A stretch of DNA of 64,000 nt. It comes from Chryseobacterium sp. T16E-39 (lineage in GTDB: Bacteria > Bacteroidota > Bacteroidia > Flavobacteriales > Weeksellaceae). Location: contig NZ_CP022282.1 of assembly GCF_002216065.1 (NCBI RefSeq), positions 1,612,001-1,676,000 of the forward strand. The letters run 5' to 3'. The notes under the pieces were generated by a model. It ran no database searches. It had not been told where the DNA came from and saw only the letters and a program-made list of their open reading frames with translations. Each line of letters starts with the position of its first letter. The first letter of the stretch is position 1. The position numbers and the translations under genes are program-made. Positions 9,148-18,487 of the stretch are shown here, piece after piece.

Positions 9148-10164
9148 CTATTCCGCCGAAACCGTAGATGCTCTATAGATCAATTCCGTTTCCATGATAA
9201 TGGTCTGATCAGGAGATGCCGGATCTTTTATTTTTTCCAATATTAATTGGGCGGCAGTTTCACCCATTTTTTCCAAAGGCTGCTGAACTGTTGTCAATTG
9301 TGGGTGTACAATCGTCGCAAGTTCTGTCCCTGAAAAGCTTGCAATTGCTACTTCATCAGGAATTTTGATCTTCCGCTCATGAAGATAATTCATTGCTCCT
9401 ATAGCCAGCGTATCGGAAAATGCAAAAATACTGTCAAACTGAACATTTTTATCCAACAGCTCCTGCACTGCCTTTCTACCGTCTTCGAAGGTCATTCCTT
9501 CTGTAGAAATAATAAGATCCGGATCAGTAAGATCATATTTAGCTAAGATGCGTTTGTATCCATTTGCTCTTTCAGTCACGTTTCTTATCGTTAATGGTCC
9601 CATAATATGGGCAATCCTTTTTCTACCGGTATTAATCAGGTGTTCTACAACCAACGAAGCTTTGATCTGATCGTCCACAATTACCTTGGATACTTGTAGT
9701 GATTTCCCAGGTATTCTATCAAAAAAAACCATTGGAATATCATTGCTGATCAGCTTTTTGTATAGCTCTTCATTAAGGCTTTCATGACAGAGGTTAATAA
9801 TGATTCCATCAACATTAAATTCTTCTAAAAGCTTAAGATTTTCCCTTTCTGTCAATGGATTTTCGTCCGACTGTGTAATAATTACCCTATACCCTAAAGG
9901 ATCTAAGATATTCTGAATCCCCTTAAGAACTTTTGATGAAAAAGGTGTAATCATTTCCGGAACAACCAATCCGATATTTTTCGATTTTCCGTACTTTAAA
10001 TTCAATGCTGTTGAGTTCGGTTTATAGCCTAATTTCTCGGCAGCTTCCACGACCCTTTTTTGGGTCTCCGGATTTATATTTTTATCATTAAGCAGTGCTC
10101 TGGAGATCGTAGAGGTAGATAATGACAAAAATTTTGACAGATCTTTAATGGTTACACGCTTCAT
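9148..10164 (-). CDS. LacI-family transcriptional repressor
   Basis: 338 residues. The N-terminal LacI helix-turn-helix and hinge (about 1-60; 'VTIKDLSKFLSLSTSTISRA', 'NPETQKRVVEAAEKLGYKPN') are followed by a periplasmic-binding-protein-like sensor domain from 'KNIGLVVPEMI' to near the C-terminus. It is divergent from the polyol dehydrogenase/transporter genes. The intergenic region carries two identical palindromes with a central CG, the hallmark of LacI-family operators. It is therefore the likely repressor of the neighbouring catabolic operon and perhaps of itself. The inducer is inferred to be a sugar alcohol or its product. Confidence 0.93.
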   Translation of the reverse strand: MKRVTIKDLSKFLSLSTSTISRALLNDKNINPETQKRVVEAAEKLGYKPNSTALNLKYGKSKNIGLVVPEMITPFSSKVLKGIQNILDPLGYRVIITQSDENPLTERENLKLLEEFNVDGIIINLCHESLNEELYKKLISNDIPMVFFDRIPGKSLQVSKVIVDDQIKASLVVEHLINTGRKRIAHIMGPLTIRNVTERANGYKRILAKYDLTDPDLIISTEGMTFEDGRKAVQELLDKNVQFDSIFAFSDTLAIGAMNYLHERKIKIPDEVAIASFSGTELATIVHPQLTTVQQPLEKMGETAAQLILEKIKDPASPDQTIIMETELIYRASTVSAE

Positions 10165-10180
10165 CGAGGGTCTTTTTTGT

Positions 10181-10188
10181 CAAAAATA
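10181..10188 (-). promoter_or_regulatory. Candidate -7 element of the lacI promoter
   Basis: On the minus strand this reads TATTTTTG, a match to the Bacteroidota -7 consensus TAnnTTTG, 17 bp before the lacI start. No convincing TTTG -33 element lies at the usual distance; the first operator palindrome begins 17 bp upstream and would cover that region. Confidence 0.4.
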
Positions 10189-10205
10189 ACAAAAAAATAA
10201 GCAAA

Positions 10206-10238
10206 TGGGAACGTTCCCAAATTCTGGGAACGTTCCCA
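10206..10238. promoter_or_regulatory. Tandem pair of LacI-type operators
   Basis: TGGGAACGTTCCCA occurs twice without a mismatch, at 10206-10219 and 10225-10238, with centres 19 bp apart. Each copy is a perfect 14-bp palindrome around a central CG. The pair sits in the 162-bp divergent region between the lacI gene and the dehydrogenase gene, so one repressor could control both directions. Confidence 0.88.
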
Positions 10239-10326
10239 TTATCAATTTCATAACAAAAAAACACAAGCAATAGATTTATTAATATAAGTTTAGCAAATGA
10301 TTAACATTTAATTAAAACTATACAAC

Positions 10327-11763
10327 ATGACTCCTACTTCTTATCAATATCAACGCGAAAATATCAGAACCGGTATCGTGCATATTGGTGTTGGAAATTT
10401 TCACAGAGCCCACCAGCAATATTATACCAACCTCCTTTTAGAAAATAAAGATCAGCAGCAATGGGGAATCTGTGGTATTGCATTACTTCCTTCCGACGAA
10501 AAAATAGTACAGGACCTGAGATCCCAAAATCTGGATTACACCCTTACGGTTTGTGGGAGGGACGGAAAAGATGAAGTCTATACGATCGGTTCTCTCACTG
10601 AATTAATCTGGGGGATAGAAGATCCTAAAGCTGTGATTGCAAAAATTGCTGATCCGGCGGTAAAGATCATCAGTTTAACGATTACAGAAGGAGGATACAA
10701 TCTGGATAAGGAAACCAATGAATTCAATTTAAAAGATGAAAATATCCAATATGATTTAAAGAATCCTGTTACCCCTAAAACAGTTTTTGGATTTATTGCA
10801 GAAGGGCTAAGGCAACGTAAAAAAAATGATTCAGGCCGTATCACGATCCTTTCTTGTGACAATCTCCAGCATAACGGAAATACCGCTAAAAGAGCATTTA
10901 CCACTTTTATAGAGGCTCAGGATCACAGTCTGGCAGACTGGGTAAAAACCAATGTTAGCTTTCCAAATAGCATGGTCGACAGGATTACCCCTGCCACTAC
11001 TGCCCAGGATATTGAAAGGCTTAATCAAAAAAGTGGCTCGAACGATAAAGCACCTGTGTATTGTGAAGATTTCATCCAATGGGTTATTGAAGATCAATTC
11101 ATAGCAGGAAGACCTGAATGGGAAAAAACAGGTGTAGAATTTACGGATGATGTTACTGCTTTTGAAAATATGAAATTGAGTCTTCTTAATGCTTCACACA
11201 CCCTATTATCCTATCCCTCTTTTTTAAAAGGCCACCGTAAAGTCGATCAGGCAATGGAAGATGAAAGTATTGTGAGGCTGATCCGGGATTTTATGAACAT
11301 TGATATCACGCCTTATGTCCCTGCACCTGCCCATACAGATTTAGATCTCTATAAGCAGACTTTGATCGAACGGTTTTCCAATCACAGTGTAAGTGACCAG
11401 GTCAGCAGGCTTTGTTTTGACGGGATCTCAAAATTTCCGGTGTACATCATGCATAATGTCATTAAAATGATCAATGATGATAAAGATCTCACCCGGATCG
11501 CTTTTCTTATCGCTTCTTACAGGCATTATTTAAAATACAAAACTGATGATAAAGGTTTTTCTTATGATATTGGTGAACCGTGGTTAACAAAGGATGACCA
11601 GGCCTTAATTAATAGCGATAAATCCGTTGATTTTTTGGATTTATCTCCTTTTAAAAGTATTGAATTAAAAAAGGTAAACGCATTTGTCAAATTGTATGAT
11701 CAGTTTGTAAAGGACCTTAAAAATAATGGTGTCGCTCCTGTTTTAGAATCCATCTTAAATTAA
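10327..11763 (+). CDS. Mannitol dehydrogenase family protein (polyol/hexuronate oxidoreductase)
   Basis: 478 residues, the usual size of long-chain polyol dehydrogenases. The N-terminal NAD-binding Rossmann fold begins at about residue 16 ('IVHIGVGNFHRAHQQYY', the G-x-G-x-F-x-R-A signature). The C-terminal helical domain holds the family's catalytic Lys/Asn/His pattern in 'KLSLLNASHTLL' (about 283-295). Members convert mannitol to fructose or interconvert fructuronate/tagaturonate and their acids. Without a fructokinase or uronate pathway gene in the window, the substrate cannot be fixed; the sugar transporter behind it favours a hexitol such as mannitol. Under the LacI operators. Confidence 0.9.
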   Translation: MTPTSYQYQRENIRTGIVHIGVGNFHRAHQQYYTNLLLENKDQQQWGICGIALLPSDEKIVQDLRSQNLDYTLTVCGRDGKDEVYTIGSLTELIWGIEDPKAVIAKIADPAVKIISLTITEGGYNLDKETNEFNLKDENIQYDLKNPVTPKTVFGFIAEGLRQRKKNDSGRITILSCDNLQHNGNTAKRAFTTFIEAQDHSLADWVKTNVSFPNSMVDRITPATTAQDIERLNQKSGSNDKAPVYCEDFIQWVIEDQFIAGRPEWEKTGVEFTDDVTAFENMKLSLLNASHTLLSYPSFLKGHRKVDQAMEDESIVRLIRDFMNIDITPYVPAPAHTDLDLYKQTLIERFSNHSVSDQVSRLCFDGISKFPVYIMHNVIKMINDDKDLTRIAFLIASYRHYLKYKTDDKGFSYDIGEPWLTKDDQALINSDKSVDFLDLSPFKSIELKKVNAFVKLYDQFVKDLKNNGVAPVLESILN

Positions 11764-11770
11764 AAGAATT

Positions 11771-13117
11771 ATGCAGACCAATTCCGATATAAAAACATTG
11801 AATATAAAGTCTAACAGCAGCATCCTCCCTTTCGCTATTATTACTTTTATTTATTTTATTGTTGGTTTTTTAACCACCGTTAATGAACAGCTGCAAGCTC
11901 CCTTAAAGTTTACTTTTTTGGCGCATGCCGGAGGTTTAAAAAATACGTTTACGACATTAATTTCCTTTTTTTTCTTTTTAGGATATTTATTAAATGGAAC
12001 TTTAGGAAGCAAATGGGTTAATGCTTTCGGATACAAAAACACGATCCTCAGAGGTTTATTTTTTATGATTTCCGGATTACTGATGTATCTATGCTCTTCA
12101 TGGTTTGGGTATCGGTTTCCAACACTGGATTTCAAAATTGGTGATGCTGTTATTCCTTTTGGGTTCATTATTTTTGTTGTTGGATCTTATTTAATGGGAA
12201 CTTCTGCTGCCATTATTCAGGTAGTTGTGAATCCTTATGCTGCTTCTTATCCTTTAAAAGGAACACAGCCAGTACAACGTCTGAATATTTTAACAGCAAT
12301 TAATTCTATTGGGACGACCTCAGCACCTTTTTTTGTAACTATTGTCATGTTTAGTGGGATCTCTATAGAAAATATTGAAATCAAACAACTCTTATTACCA
12401 CTCTCTGTATTGATTATCTGTATCGTAACCGTTATGATCATTACCAAGCGTCTTCATCTTCCGGATATTGAAAACACAAGAGCTGTTGGAGGGGAAAAAC
12501 TGGAAAGAAGCATCTGGTCATTCCGACATTTTGCTTTAGGCGTAATGGCCATTTTCTTTTATGTAGGAACGGAAGTCGCAATTGGAGCCAATATCAATCT
12601 GAATGCCTTTGAATTGATGGAATCTGGGCACCCCATTACTTTTTTTGGGAAAACTGATATTATCATTGGTGGGATGGATCTGGGAATACATGCTTTATTA
12701 TCTACTTTATATTGGGGTGGTTTTCTTGTTGGTCGATCTATCTCAAGTTTCTTCAGCAAAATTTCAGCAAGAACACAGCTCGCTACAACCACTGTCCTCG
12801 CCACAATATTAGCTATTACATCCATGATCACTCAGAACCTTTGGTTTCTGGTAGCGATTGGACTTTTACACTCTTCTATGTGGAGCTGTATTTATTCCCT
12901 TTCGATAAAAGGGTTGAATAAGTATACTTCAAAAGCTTCCGGTGTATTCATTTCCGCCGTATTTGGAGGAGCGGTATTTACCCTACTTCAGGGAGGATTG
13001 GCAGATCTTTTCGGTTCATGGAGATGGACGTGGATATTGACCGTAGTCTGTGAACTCCTTATGCTTTCTTATGCTCTCTTTGGATCCAAAATAAGAGAGA
13101 AAGATATTATTAATTAA
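11771..13117 (+). CDS. FucP-type sugar MFS transporter
   Basis: 448 residues with about 12 membrane segments. The start (LPFAIITFIYFIVGFLTTVNEQLQAPLK) follows the FucP/GlcP branch pattern in which a charged residue sits in helix 1, and the loop 'GYKNTILRGLFFMISGLLM' matches the family's 2-3 loop region. It begins 7 bp after the dehydrogenase stop, so the two are co-transcribed. It most likely brings in the substrate of the dehydrogenase by proton symport. Confidence 0.88.
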   Translation: MQTNSDIKTLNIKSNSSILPFAIITFIYFIVGFLTTVNEQLQAPLKFTFLAHAGGLKNTFTTLISFFFFLGYLLNGTLGSKWVNAFGYKNTILRGLFFMISGLLMYLCSSWFGYRFPTLDFKIGDAVIPFGFIIFVVGSYLMGTSAAIIQVVVNPYAASYPLKGTQPVQRLNILTAINSIGTTSAPFFVTIVMFSGISIENIEIKQLLLPLSVLIICIVTVMIITKRLHLPDIENTRAVGGEKLERSIWSFRHFALGVMAIFFYVGTEVAIGANINLNAFELMESGHPITFFGKTDIIIGGMDLGIHALLSTLYWGGFLVGRSISSFFSKISARTQLATTTVLATILAITSMITQNLWFLVAIGLLHSSMWSCIYSLSIKGLNKYTSKASGVFISAVFGGAVFTLLQGGLADLFGSWRWTWILTVVCELLMLSYALFGSKIREKDIIN

Positions 13118-13200
13118 ACATTCATTTCTTCTACACATTCCTGTTTTCCGGTATTGAATTACCGGACCGGGAATGTCATTATCAAAAACCATATACCATT

Positions 13201-13935
13201 ATGATCAAAATTAAAGCATTGATGATTACTTCGGTCATCATTGGAACCTCATGGGCTTACAGCCAGAAGCTGCATTCAGCATTACAGCTTAGAAACAGTC
13301 ATCTATGGAGAGGTCAGGAAGTTTCTTCGGGATTAATTTATACGGGTGATGTTCATTTAGACGGTAAAAATTTTTACGGCGGATTTTGGGCTGGTGGAAA
13401 TTTTGATGGCTCCTATAAAGAATTTAATAACTATATTGGTTATAAAAACAAGCACCTTACTGTAGAGCTTTGGGATATTTATAATTTTTCACCAGGCGCT
13501 ACCTATAACAACAAAGAATTTTTCAATTATAATGCCAGCGAAACGGGACGCTTCTGGGATTTCAGGTCGTATTATACCCTCAGCGAAAAATTCCCCCTTG
13601 TGCTGAGCTGGAATACTGTCATCTTTGGCAGGGACCGGAATAAAGACAACACACAAAATAAATACTCTTCTTTTGTTTCTACTGAATATCCTGTTTACAG
13701 AAAAGAAAATCTTGAAGTCCGCGGCAGAATAGGATATGGTTTTGCACTAAACAATACCAACGGAGAAAAAGGAAACTTCTTTGCTAAGGAAGCTGGTTTT
13801 AATGAAATAAGTCTTATTATCACTAAAACATTTTCCATTGCAGGTTACCAACTTCCGGTAGGAATCTGGGGTATGTTTAATCCTGTAGGAAATAATGCTT
13901 ATCTGCAGTTTTCGGTTCAGGCTTACGCTTTCTAA
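13201..13935 (+). CDS. Probable outer-membrane beta-barrel protein
   Basis: 244 residues with a signal peptide (about 1-21, ending ...WAYSQ). The mature part is a run of alternating hydrophobic/polar strands rich in Tyr, Trp, Phe, Gly and Asn ('FYGGFWAGGNFDGSY', 'GYGFALNNTNGEKG') and it ends in '...FSVQAYAF' with a terminal Phe, as expected for a barrel inserted by BamA. It lies 83 bp behind the sugar transporter on the same strand and may serve as a diffusion pore for the same substrate; this is inference. No specific family was recognised. Confidence 0.6.
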   Translation: MIKIKALMITSVIIGTSWAYSQKLHSALQLRNSHLWRGQEVSSGLIYTGDVHLDGKNFYGGFWAGGNFDGSYKEFNNYIGYKNKHLTVELWDIYNFSPGATYNNKEFFNYNASETGRFWDFRSYYTLSEKFPLVLSWNTVIFGRDRNKDNTQNKYSSFVSTEYPVYRKENLEVRGRIGYGFALNNTNGEKGNFFAKEAGFNEISLIITKTFSIAGYQLPVGIWGMFNPVGNNAYLQFSVQAYAF

Positions 13936-13938
13936 TCT

Positions 13939-14361
13939 TTATTTGAGTCGCATCATGGTAACCAGTGAAGTAGCTACATGTGTTTCAGAAGAGCCATTTT
14001 CATCCACTGTATAAATTTCGGTCCTGATCACACTGATTTTCCCACCACCTTTTACCACATACGATTTCGAAACCAACGCCTCACCCATTGCCGGTCGCAG
14101 ATAATTGACTTTAAGCTCTATGGTTACCACATAACAATCATCTTTATAATTGCTCACTGCAGCATAACCAGAAGAAACATCCACTAAAGAAGCAATCATT
14201 GCCCCATTGAACATCCCTGCTTTGCGTGTCATCATCTCCATTTTTGGAATTTTAATAGAAACGAAATCAGTTTCTACTTCAAGAAGTTCTGCTTTATAGA
14301 ATTTTAATGTTTCTGATCGGTTGAAACTGTCTAGAATAAGTTGTTTTTTCTCTGGTGTCAT
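13939..14361 (-). CDS. PaaI/hotdog-fold thioesterase
   Basis: 140 residues, a single hotdog domain. The central helix motif 'AGMFNGAMIASLVDVSSGYAA' with its Asp is where PaaI-type acyl-CoA thioesterases place the active site, followed by strands 'VTIELKVNYLRPAMGEALVS'. No signal peptide. Its stop is 3 bp from that of the convergent outer-membrane gene. The acyl substrate is unknown. Confidence 0.82.
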   Translation of the reverse strand: MTPEKKQLILDSFNRSETLKFYKAELLEVETDFVSIKIPKMEMMTRKAGMFNGAMIASLVDVSSGYAAVSNYKDDCYVVTIELKVNYLRPAMGEALVSKSYVVKGGGKISVIRTEIYTVDENGSSETHVATSLVTMMRLK

Positions 14362-14450
14362 GGATGGAATTATGAATCTTACAAATGTAGTGAAAGGATT
14401 GAAAACTTAGCTTGTAATTTTTTAATCACAAACCGAAGGTTCGACGTAGT

Positions 14451-14624
14451 CAAAAGGCACAAAAGTTTTTATACACGCTGTCATTGCGGACGAATGTGCT
14501 TGTACTGAACCTGTCGAAGTGAAGTAATCTTAACCCACAACAGTTTTGACACTTAAGTTACTTTAAGTTTAATACATACTGAATAGGAAGAACACATAAG
14601 TCTAGAAAAATTTTCGATTTTTTA
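14451..14624. repeat. Intergenic direct repeat, copy A
   Basis: About 174 bp, with a near-identical second copy 261 bp downstream. It contains 'TGTCATTGCGGACGAATGTG', resembling the dispersed TGTCATTGCGA...GAAGCAATCT elements common in Bacteroidota intergenic DNA, and ends in an A/T-rich inverted segment. No ORF is present. Confidence 0.8.
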
Positions 14625-14711
14625 TATGAAACAAGCTTAATGAGCGAAGCTACCCTTTGCTCTCTTACCTAAATAATATTACATCCATCTTTGCGTTAAA
14701 AAATAAAACCA

Positions 14712-14886
14712 CAAAAGGCACAAAAGTTTTTATACACCCTGTCATTGCGGACGAATGTGCTTGTACTGAGCTTGTCGAAGTGAAGTAATCTTAGCCCACC
14801 ACAGTTTTGACACTTAAGCTTTTTTAAGTTTAATACATACTGCATAGGAAGTACACATAAGTTTTAAAAAAATCAAAGATTTTTTA
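14712..14886. repeat. Intergenic direct repeat, copy B
   Basis: Aligned with copy A over its whole length, with only scattered substitutions in the first 150 bp. Its right end carries an AAAAAATC-AAA-GATTTTTT hairpin (14867-14885). The 14362-15008 interval otherwise holds no gene I can support. Confidence 0.8.
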
Positions 14887-14968
14887 TGGGTGACAAATAC
14901 CTTTTTGCAACTAAAAAACATAAGGGGTTTGGTATCATTGGGTTTAGCAGAAACTATTTGTAGATGAT

Positions 14969-15003
14969 ATATTGAGATTGCTTCACTCCGGTTCGCTGTG
15001 ACA
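14969..15003 (-). repeat. Inverted REP-like half element
   Basis: Read on the minus strand this segment begins CCTGTCACAGCGAACCGG and ends GTGAAGCAATCTCAAT. That is the same TGTCA...GAAGCAATCT family as copies A and B but in the opposite orientation, ending 5 bp from the topoisomerase gene stop. Confidence 0.5.
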
Positions 15004-15008
15004 GGACG

Positions 15009-17129
15009 CTATCCCAACAGTACGGTGAAGTCATCAGATAATGAAAGAATACCTTCTGCCAGAGAATCAGGATGAGATGTGAAACCTTTTAATTTTGAGG
15101 TTTTCCCTTTCAGGATAAGATCAAGAAGTTGTTTTTCCGATAGTTTTTTTCCGAAGAGTTCAAATGGTATTTTAAATCCACAGTTTTTAAAATCAGAACA
15201 TCCCACTGCCGTTTTTCCCTTGATCAGGTTGTGCTCTTTGCATTTAGGACATTTAGTTTCTTCAAAGGATTGAAGCTCTTTTTTAGGAGCCGGTTCTCTC
15301 TTTTTCTTTTCAACCACTTTTTCCTCTTCCTGAAGAGTGATCACCTTTCCTTTTCCATCCACCACTTTCCTGGTCAGCTCAGAAACCATTTGAATCAATT
15401 CTTCTTTAAACTGATTGGCTTCATATTCACCACTTTCAATTTTACGAAGCTTTAACTCCCATTCACCGGTGAGTTCGGGACTTTTCAACAATTCATCTTC
15501 AATAGTATCGATCAATTGAATTCCGGTCTGTGTGGCGATAAGGTTCTTTCTTTTCTTTTCAATATATTTTCTCTTAAAAAGAGTTTCTATAATATTCGCC
15601 CGGGTTGAAGGTCTTCCGATCCCATTGTTTTTCAATAATTCACGAAGTTCTTCGTCTTCAACCTGTTTTCCTGCCGTTTCCATAGCTCTCAAAAGCGTTG
15701 CTTCTGTATAAGGTTTTGGGGGTGAAGTTTTTCCCTGATGGATCATCGGATCATGAGGTCCTGTCTCTCCAACAGTGAATTCAGGAATGGTCTGCTCTTC
15801 CTCTTTATCTTTTTCTTTATCGGAACTTTCTTCTTTTGCATCTTTAGCATAAACCGCTCTCCAACCAGGTTCAAGAATCTGTCTCCCACTGGTTTTAAAA
15901 GGAATAGTCCCTACTTTTCCCTCTACCAACGTATTGGAAATTTTACATTCCGGATAAAAAACAGAGATAAAACGTTTAGCGATAAGATCATATACTAGTT
16001 TTTCTTCCCTGCTTAAATTTTGTGAAGGTGGAACTTCGGTCGGAATGATGGCATGGTGATCGGTCACTTTAGCATCATCAAAAACGGCCTTTGACTTCGG
16101 AATAGGCTGCTCCAGCAATGGTGAAATCAATTCCTGGTAAAAGTGCATTTTGCGGAGAATACCTTCTATTTTAGGATAAAGGCTTTCCGATAAATAGGTG
16201 GTATCTACACGAGGATACGTTACATGTTTTTTCTCGTACAGACTTTGAATATATTTTAAGGTACTGTCGGCAGAGTACCCAAACTTTTTATTGGCTTCCA
16301 CCTGAAGTCCCGTCAGGTCGAATAATCTTAGATTTTTCTCTTTTCCTTCCTTGATTTCAAAAGAAACGATTTCAAAAAGATTAACCTTAAGATATTCCAA
16401 TCCCTTTTCAGCCCGATCCAATGTTTTTAATCTATCAATGGCTGCATTGAAAATAACATCACGGTATTTGGTTTTTAATTCCCAATATTCTTCAGTATTA
16501 AAACTGTCAATTTCTTTCTGACGCTGAACCAACATCGCCAACGTTGGGGTCTGCACTCTACCAATGGAGAGAACAACTTTATTATTGCCAAATTTTTTGG
16601 TAAAAAGACGGGTGGCATTGATTCCCAACAACCAATCCCCTATTGCCCTGGCATTTCCAGCCAAATAAAGATTCTTGTAATCATCAGCGGGTTTTAATTT
16701 CTCAAAACCTTCTTTAATCGCTTCTTCGGTAAGTGAAGAAATCCATAAACGTTGAATAGGTTTGTTGCATTTTGCTTTCTGCAAGACCCACCGCTGTATC
16801 AGCTCTCCTTCCTGCCCGGCATCACCACAGTTAATCACCTCATCACATTCTTCAACTAATTTTTCGATTACTTTGAACTGATTTTCAACGCCTTTATTGG
16901 GAATTAATTTGATCCCAAAATTATTAGGAATGATCGGTAATAAAAACAGATTCCAGGATTTGTATTGAGGCCCATAATCATGGGGTTCTTTAAGGGTACA
17001 AAGATGACCGAATGTCCATGTTACACAATAGCCGTTTCCTTCCATATAGCCCTGCTTAGGCGTGGTAGCACCTAATACTTTGGCGATATCTCTGGCAACA
17101 CTGGGTTTCTCGGCAATACAAAGCTTCAT
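15009..17129 (-). CDS. topB: DNA topoisomerase III
   Basis: 706 residues, a type IA topoisomerase. The N-terminal TOPRIM domain starts 'LCIAEKPSVARDIAKVLGA' (catalytic Glu7) and includes the 'CGDAGQEGELIQRW' acidic motif. The catalytic Tyr is Tyr305 in 'VTYPRVDTTYL'. The 'SIGRVQTPTLAMLVQRQ' and 'GIGRPSTRANIIETLFKR' motifs are intact. The C-terminus has one zinc-ribbon-like segment (CPKC...CSDFKNCG, about 625-655) and a short tail. It relaxes or decatenates DNA by single-strand passage. It is monocistronic. Mobile-element topB copies also exist in Bacteroidota, but nothing here marks this one as mobile. Confidence 0.93.
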   Translation of the reverse strand: MKLCIAEKPSVARDIAKVLGATTPKQGYMEGNGYCVTWTFGHLCTLKEPHDYGPQYKSWNLFLLPIIPNNFGIKLIPNKGVENQFKVIEKLVEECDEVINCGDAGQEGELIQRWVLQKAKCNKPIQRLWISSLTEEAIKEGFEKLKPADDYKNLYLAGNARAIGDWLLGINATRLFTKKFGNNKVVLSIGRVQTPTLAMLVQRQKEIDSFNTEEYWELKTKYRDVIFNAAIDRLKTLDRAEKGLEYLKVNLFEIVSFEIKEGKEKNLRLFDLTGLQVEANKKFGYSADSTLKYIQSLYEKKHVTYPRVDTTYLSESLYPKIEGILRKMHFYQELISPLLEQPIPKSKAVFDDAKVTDHHAIIPTEVPPSQNLSREEKLVYDLIAKRFISVFYPECKISNTLVEGKVGTIPFKTSGRQILEPGWRAVYAKDAKEESSDKEKDKEEEQTIPEFTVGETGPHDPMIHQGKTSPPKPYTEATLLRAMETAGKQVEDEELRELLKNNGIGRPSTRANIIETLFKRKYIEKKRKNLIATQTGIQLIDTIEDELLKSPELTGEWELKLRKIESGEYEANQFKEELIQMVSELTRKVVDGKGKVITLQEEEKVVEKKKREPAPKKELQSFEETKCPKCKEHNLIKGKTAVGCSDFKNCGFKIPFELFGKKLSEKQLLDLILKGKTSKLKGFTSHPDSLAEGILSLSDDFTVLLG

Positions 17130-17348
17130 GAATATTCGGGATTAATGAAAGGGCTGCAAAATTCGGGATTTTTTTTGACTTTTGAGGAAAAAGTTATGAG
17201 CCGGATTTATTGAAGAGTAGCCATTGATTAATAAATAATGATCCATAATTATTTTACATTAAAAATTATATCCAACAAAAGCAGTTTGACCCACTGACTT
17301 TCAAATTATTATCAATTAAATTTTGTAGTTTTGGATAAGAAGTTTTTT

Positions 17349-18428
17349 ATGGATCTTTCACAAGATAAAAATGACAGCTTCATTACCAGTGAGATAGGTA
17401 AGCAAGCATTTTGGTATGATTTCATCGTCTCTTTACAATACCGCTGGCATAGACGTATCGCTTTGCTTCTTCTTTTTGGCCTTTTATTCCTTACCTCAAA
17501 GGAAAAAGAATATACCGGTGCATTGGATTTGTATCTCAATATGGCATTTGTAGTTTATCTTTTGATTTTAATTTATCTGAATGTCTACGTACTTATTCCT
17601 AAACTACTGACCAAAAGTAAAATATTTCTTTACATTCTCAGTCTCATTATACTTGCTGTTTTCACTTTCGCAGTAGTGAACTATTTTGACCAACAATTTT
17701 ATGAGTATCGAATTATAAAAAATGGAAGACCCACCTTTTCTTTTATCAGCCTTCTTCATTTCACGCTTTCCCTTAATATTATACTTGCTTCAACAACAGC
17801 TGTAAAACTGTTCCAAAATTGGTTAAGGAACCGGGAGAATTTTTACAGAATGCGGGAAATTAATTTTCAAAATGAGCTGGCTCTTTTAAAGAATCAGATT
17901 TCACCCCATTTTTTGTTTAATACACTAAACAATGCCAACATCCTGATTGAAAATAATCCCAAACTTGCATCTTCTCTTATTCTGAACCTTTCTGAACTCC
18001 TAAGGTATCAGATTTATGACTGTTCCGAAGAATCCATTGTCCTAAGTTCAGATATTCAGTTTTTTGAAAATTTTCTTTTTATAGAATCTTCCAGAAGGGA
18101 TGATTTCGAATATGAGATTTTAGTAACCGGGGAAAAACATGATATCTTCATTCCCCCTTTGCTATTCATTCCTTTCATAGAAAATGCAGTAAAACATAAC
18201 AGCAATGATCAGAAAGCTTTTATAAAAGTTCATTTTCACCTGGAAAACAATATTTTACATTTTACCTGTACAAATTCTAAAGATTCTGTTCAGCCAACTG
18301 CACGATCAGGAGGAATAGGGCTTACCAACATCAAAAAAAGGCTTGAACTTCTGTATCCGGATCGATATCAACTTACCATAGAAAATAATCCATCATCATT
18401 TTTTGTAGATCTTATTTTAGAATTATAA
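17349..18428 (+). CDS. LytS/YpdA-type sensor histidine kinase (orphan)
   Basis: About 359 residues from the ATG at 17349; a TTG at 17331 would add six residues and cannot be excluded. The N-terminal half has four membrane segments (about residues 35-155). A His_kinase domain (PF06580) follows, with the phospho-acceptor in 'QISPHFLFNTLNNANIL' and then a HATPase domain ('PPLLFIPFIENAVKHN' N-box, 'GGIGLTNIKKRLELLYP' G-box). These kinases normally phosphorylate a LytTR response regulator encoded next door. Here the next gene is convergent and unrelated, so the partner lies elsewhere. The signal is unknown. Confidence 0.9.
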   Translation: MDLSQDKNDSFITSEIGKQAFWYDFIVSLQYRWHRRIALLLLFGLLFLTSKEKEYTGALDLYLNMAFVVYLLILIYLNVYVLIPKLLTKSKIFLYILSLIILAVFTFAVVNYFDQQFYEYRIIKNGRPTFSFISLLHFTLSLNIILASTTAVKLFQNWLRNRENFYRMREINFQNELALLKNQISPHFLFNTLNNANILIENNPKLASSLILNLSELLRYQIYDCSEESIVLSSDIQFFENFLFIESSRRDDFEYEILVTGEKHDIFIPPLLFIPFIENAVKHNSNDQKAFIKVHFHLENNILHFTCTNSKDSVQPTARSGGIGLTNIKKRLELLYPDRYQLTIENNPSSFFVDLILEL

Positions 18429-18487
18429 AATACTCGATTTAATGATGAAATTATCATCTTACCAATTCCATTGATTTGTCTTAAAAT

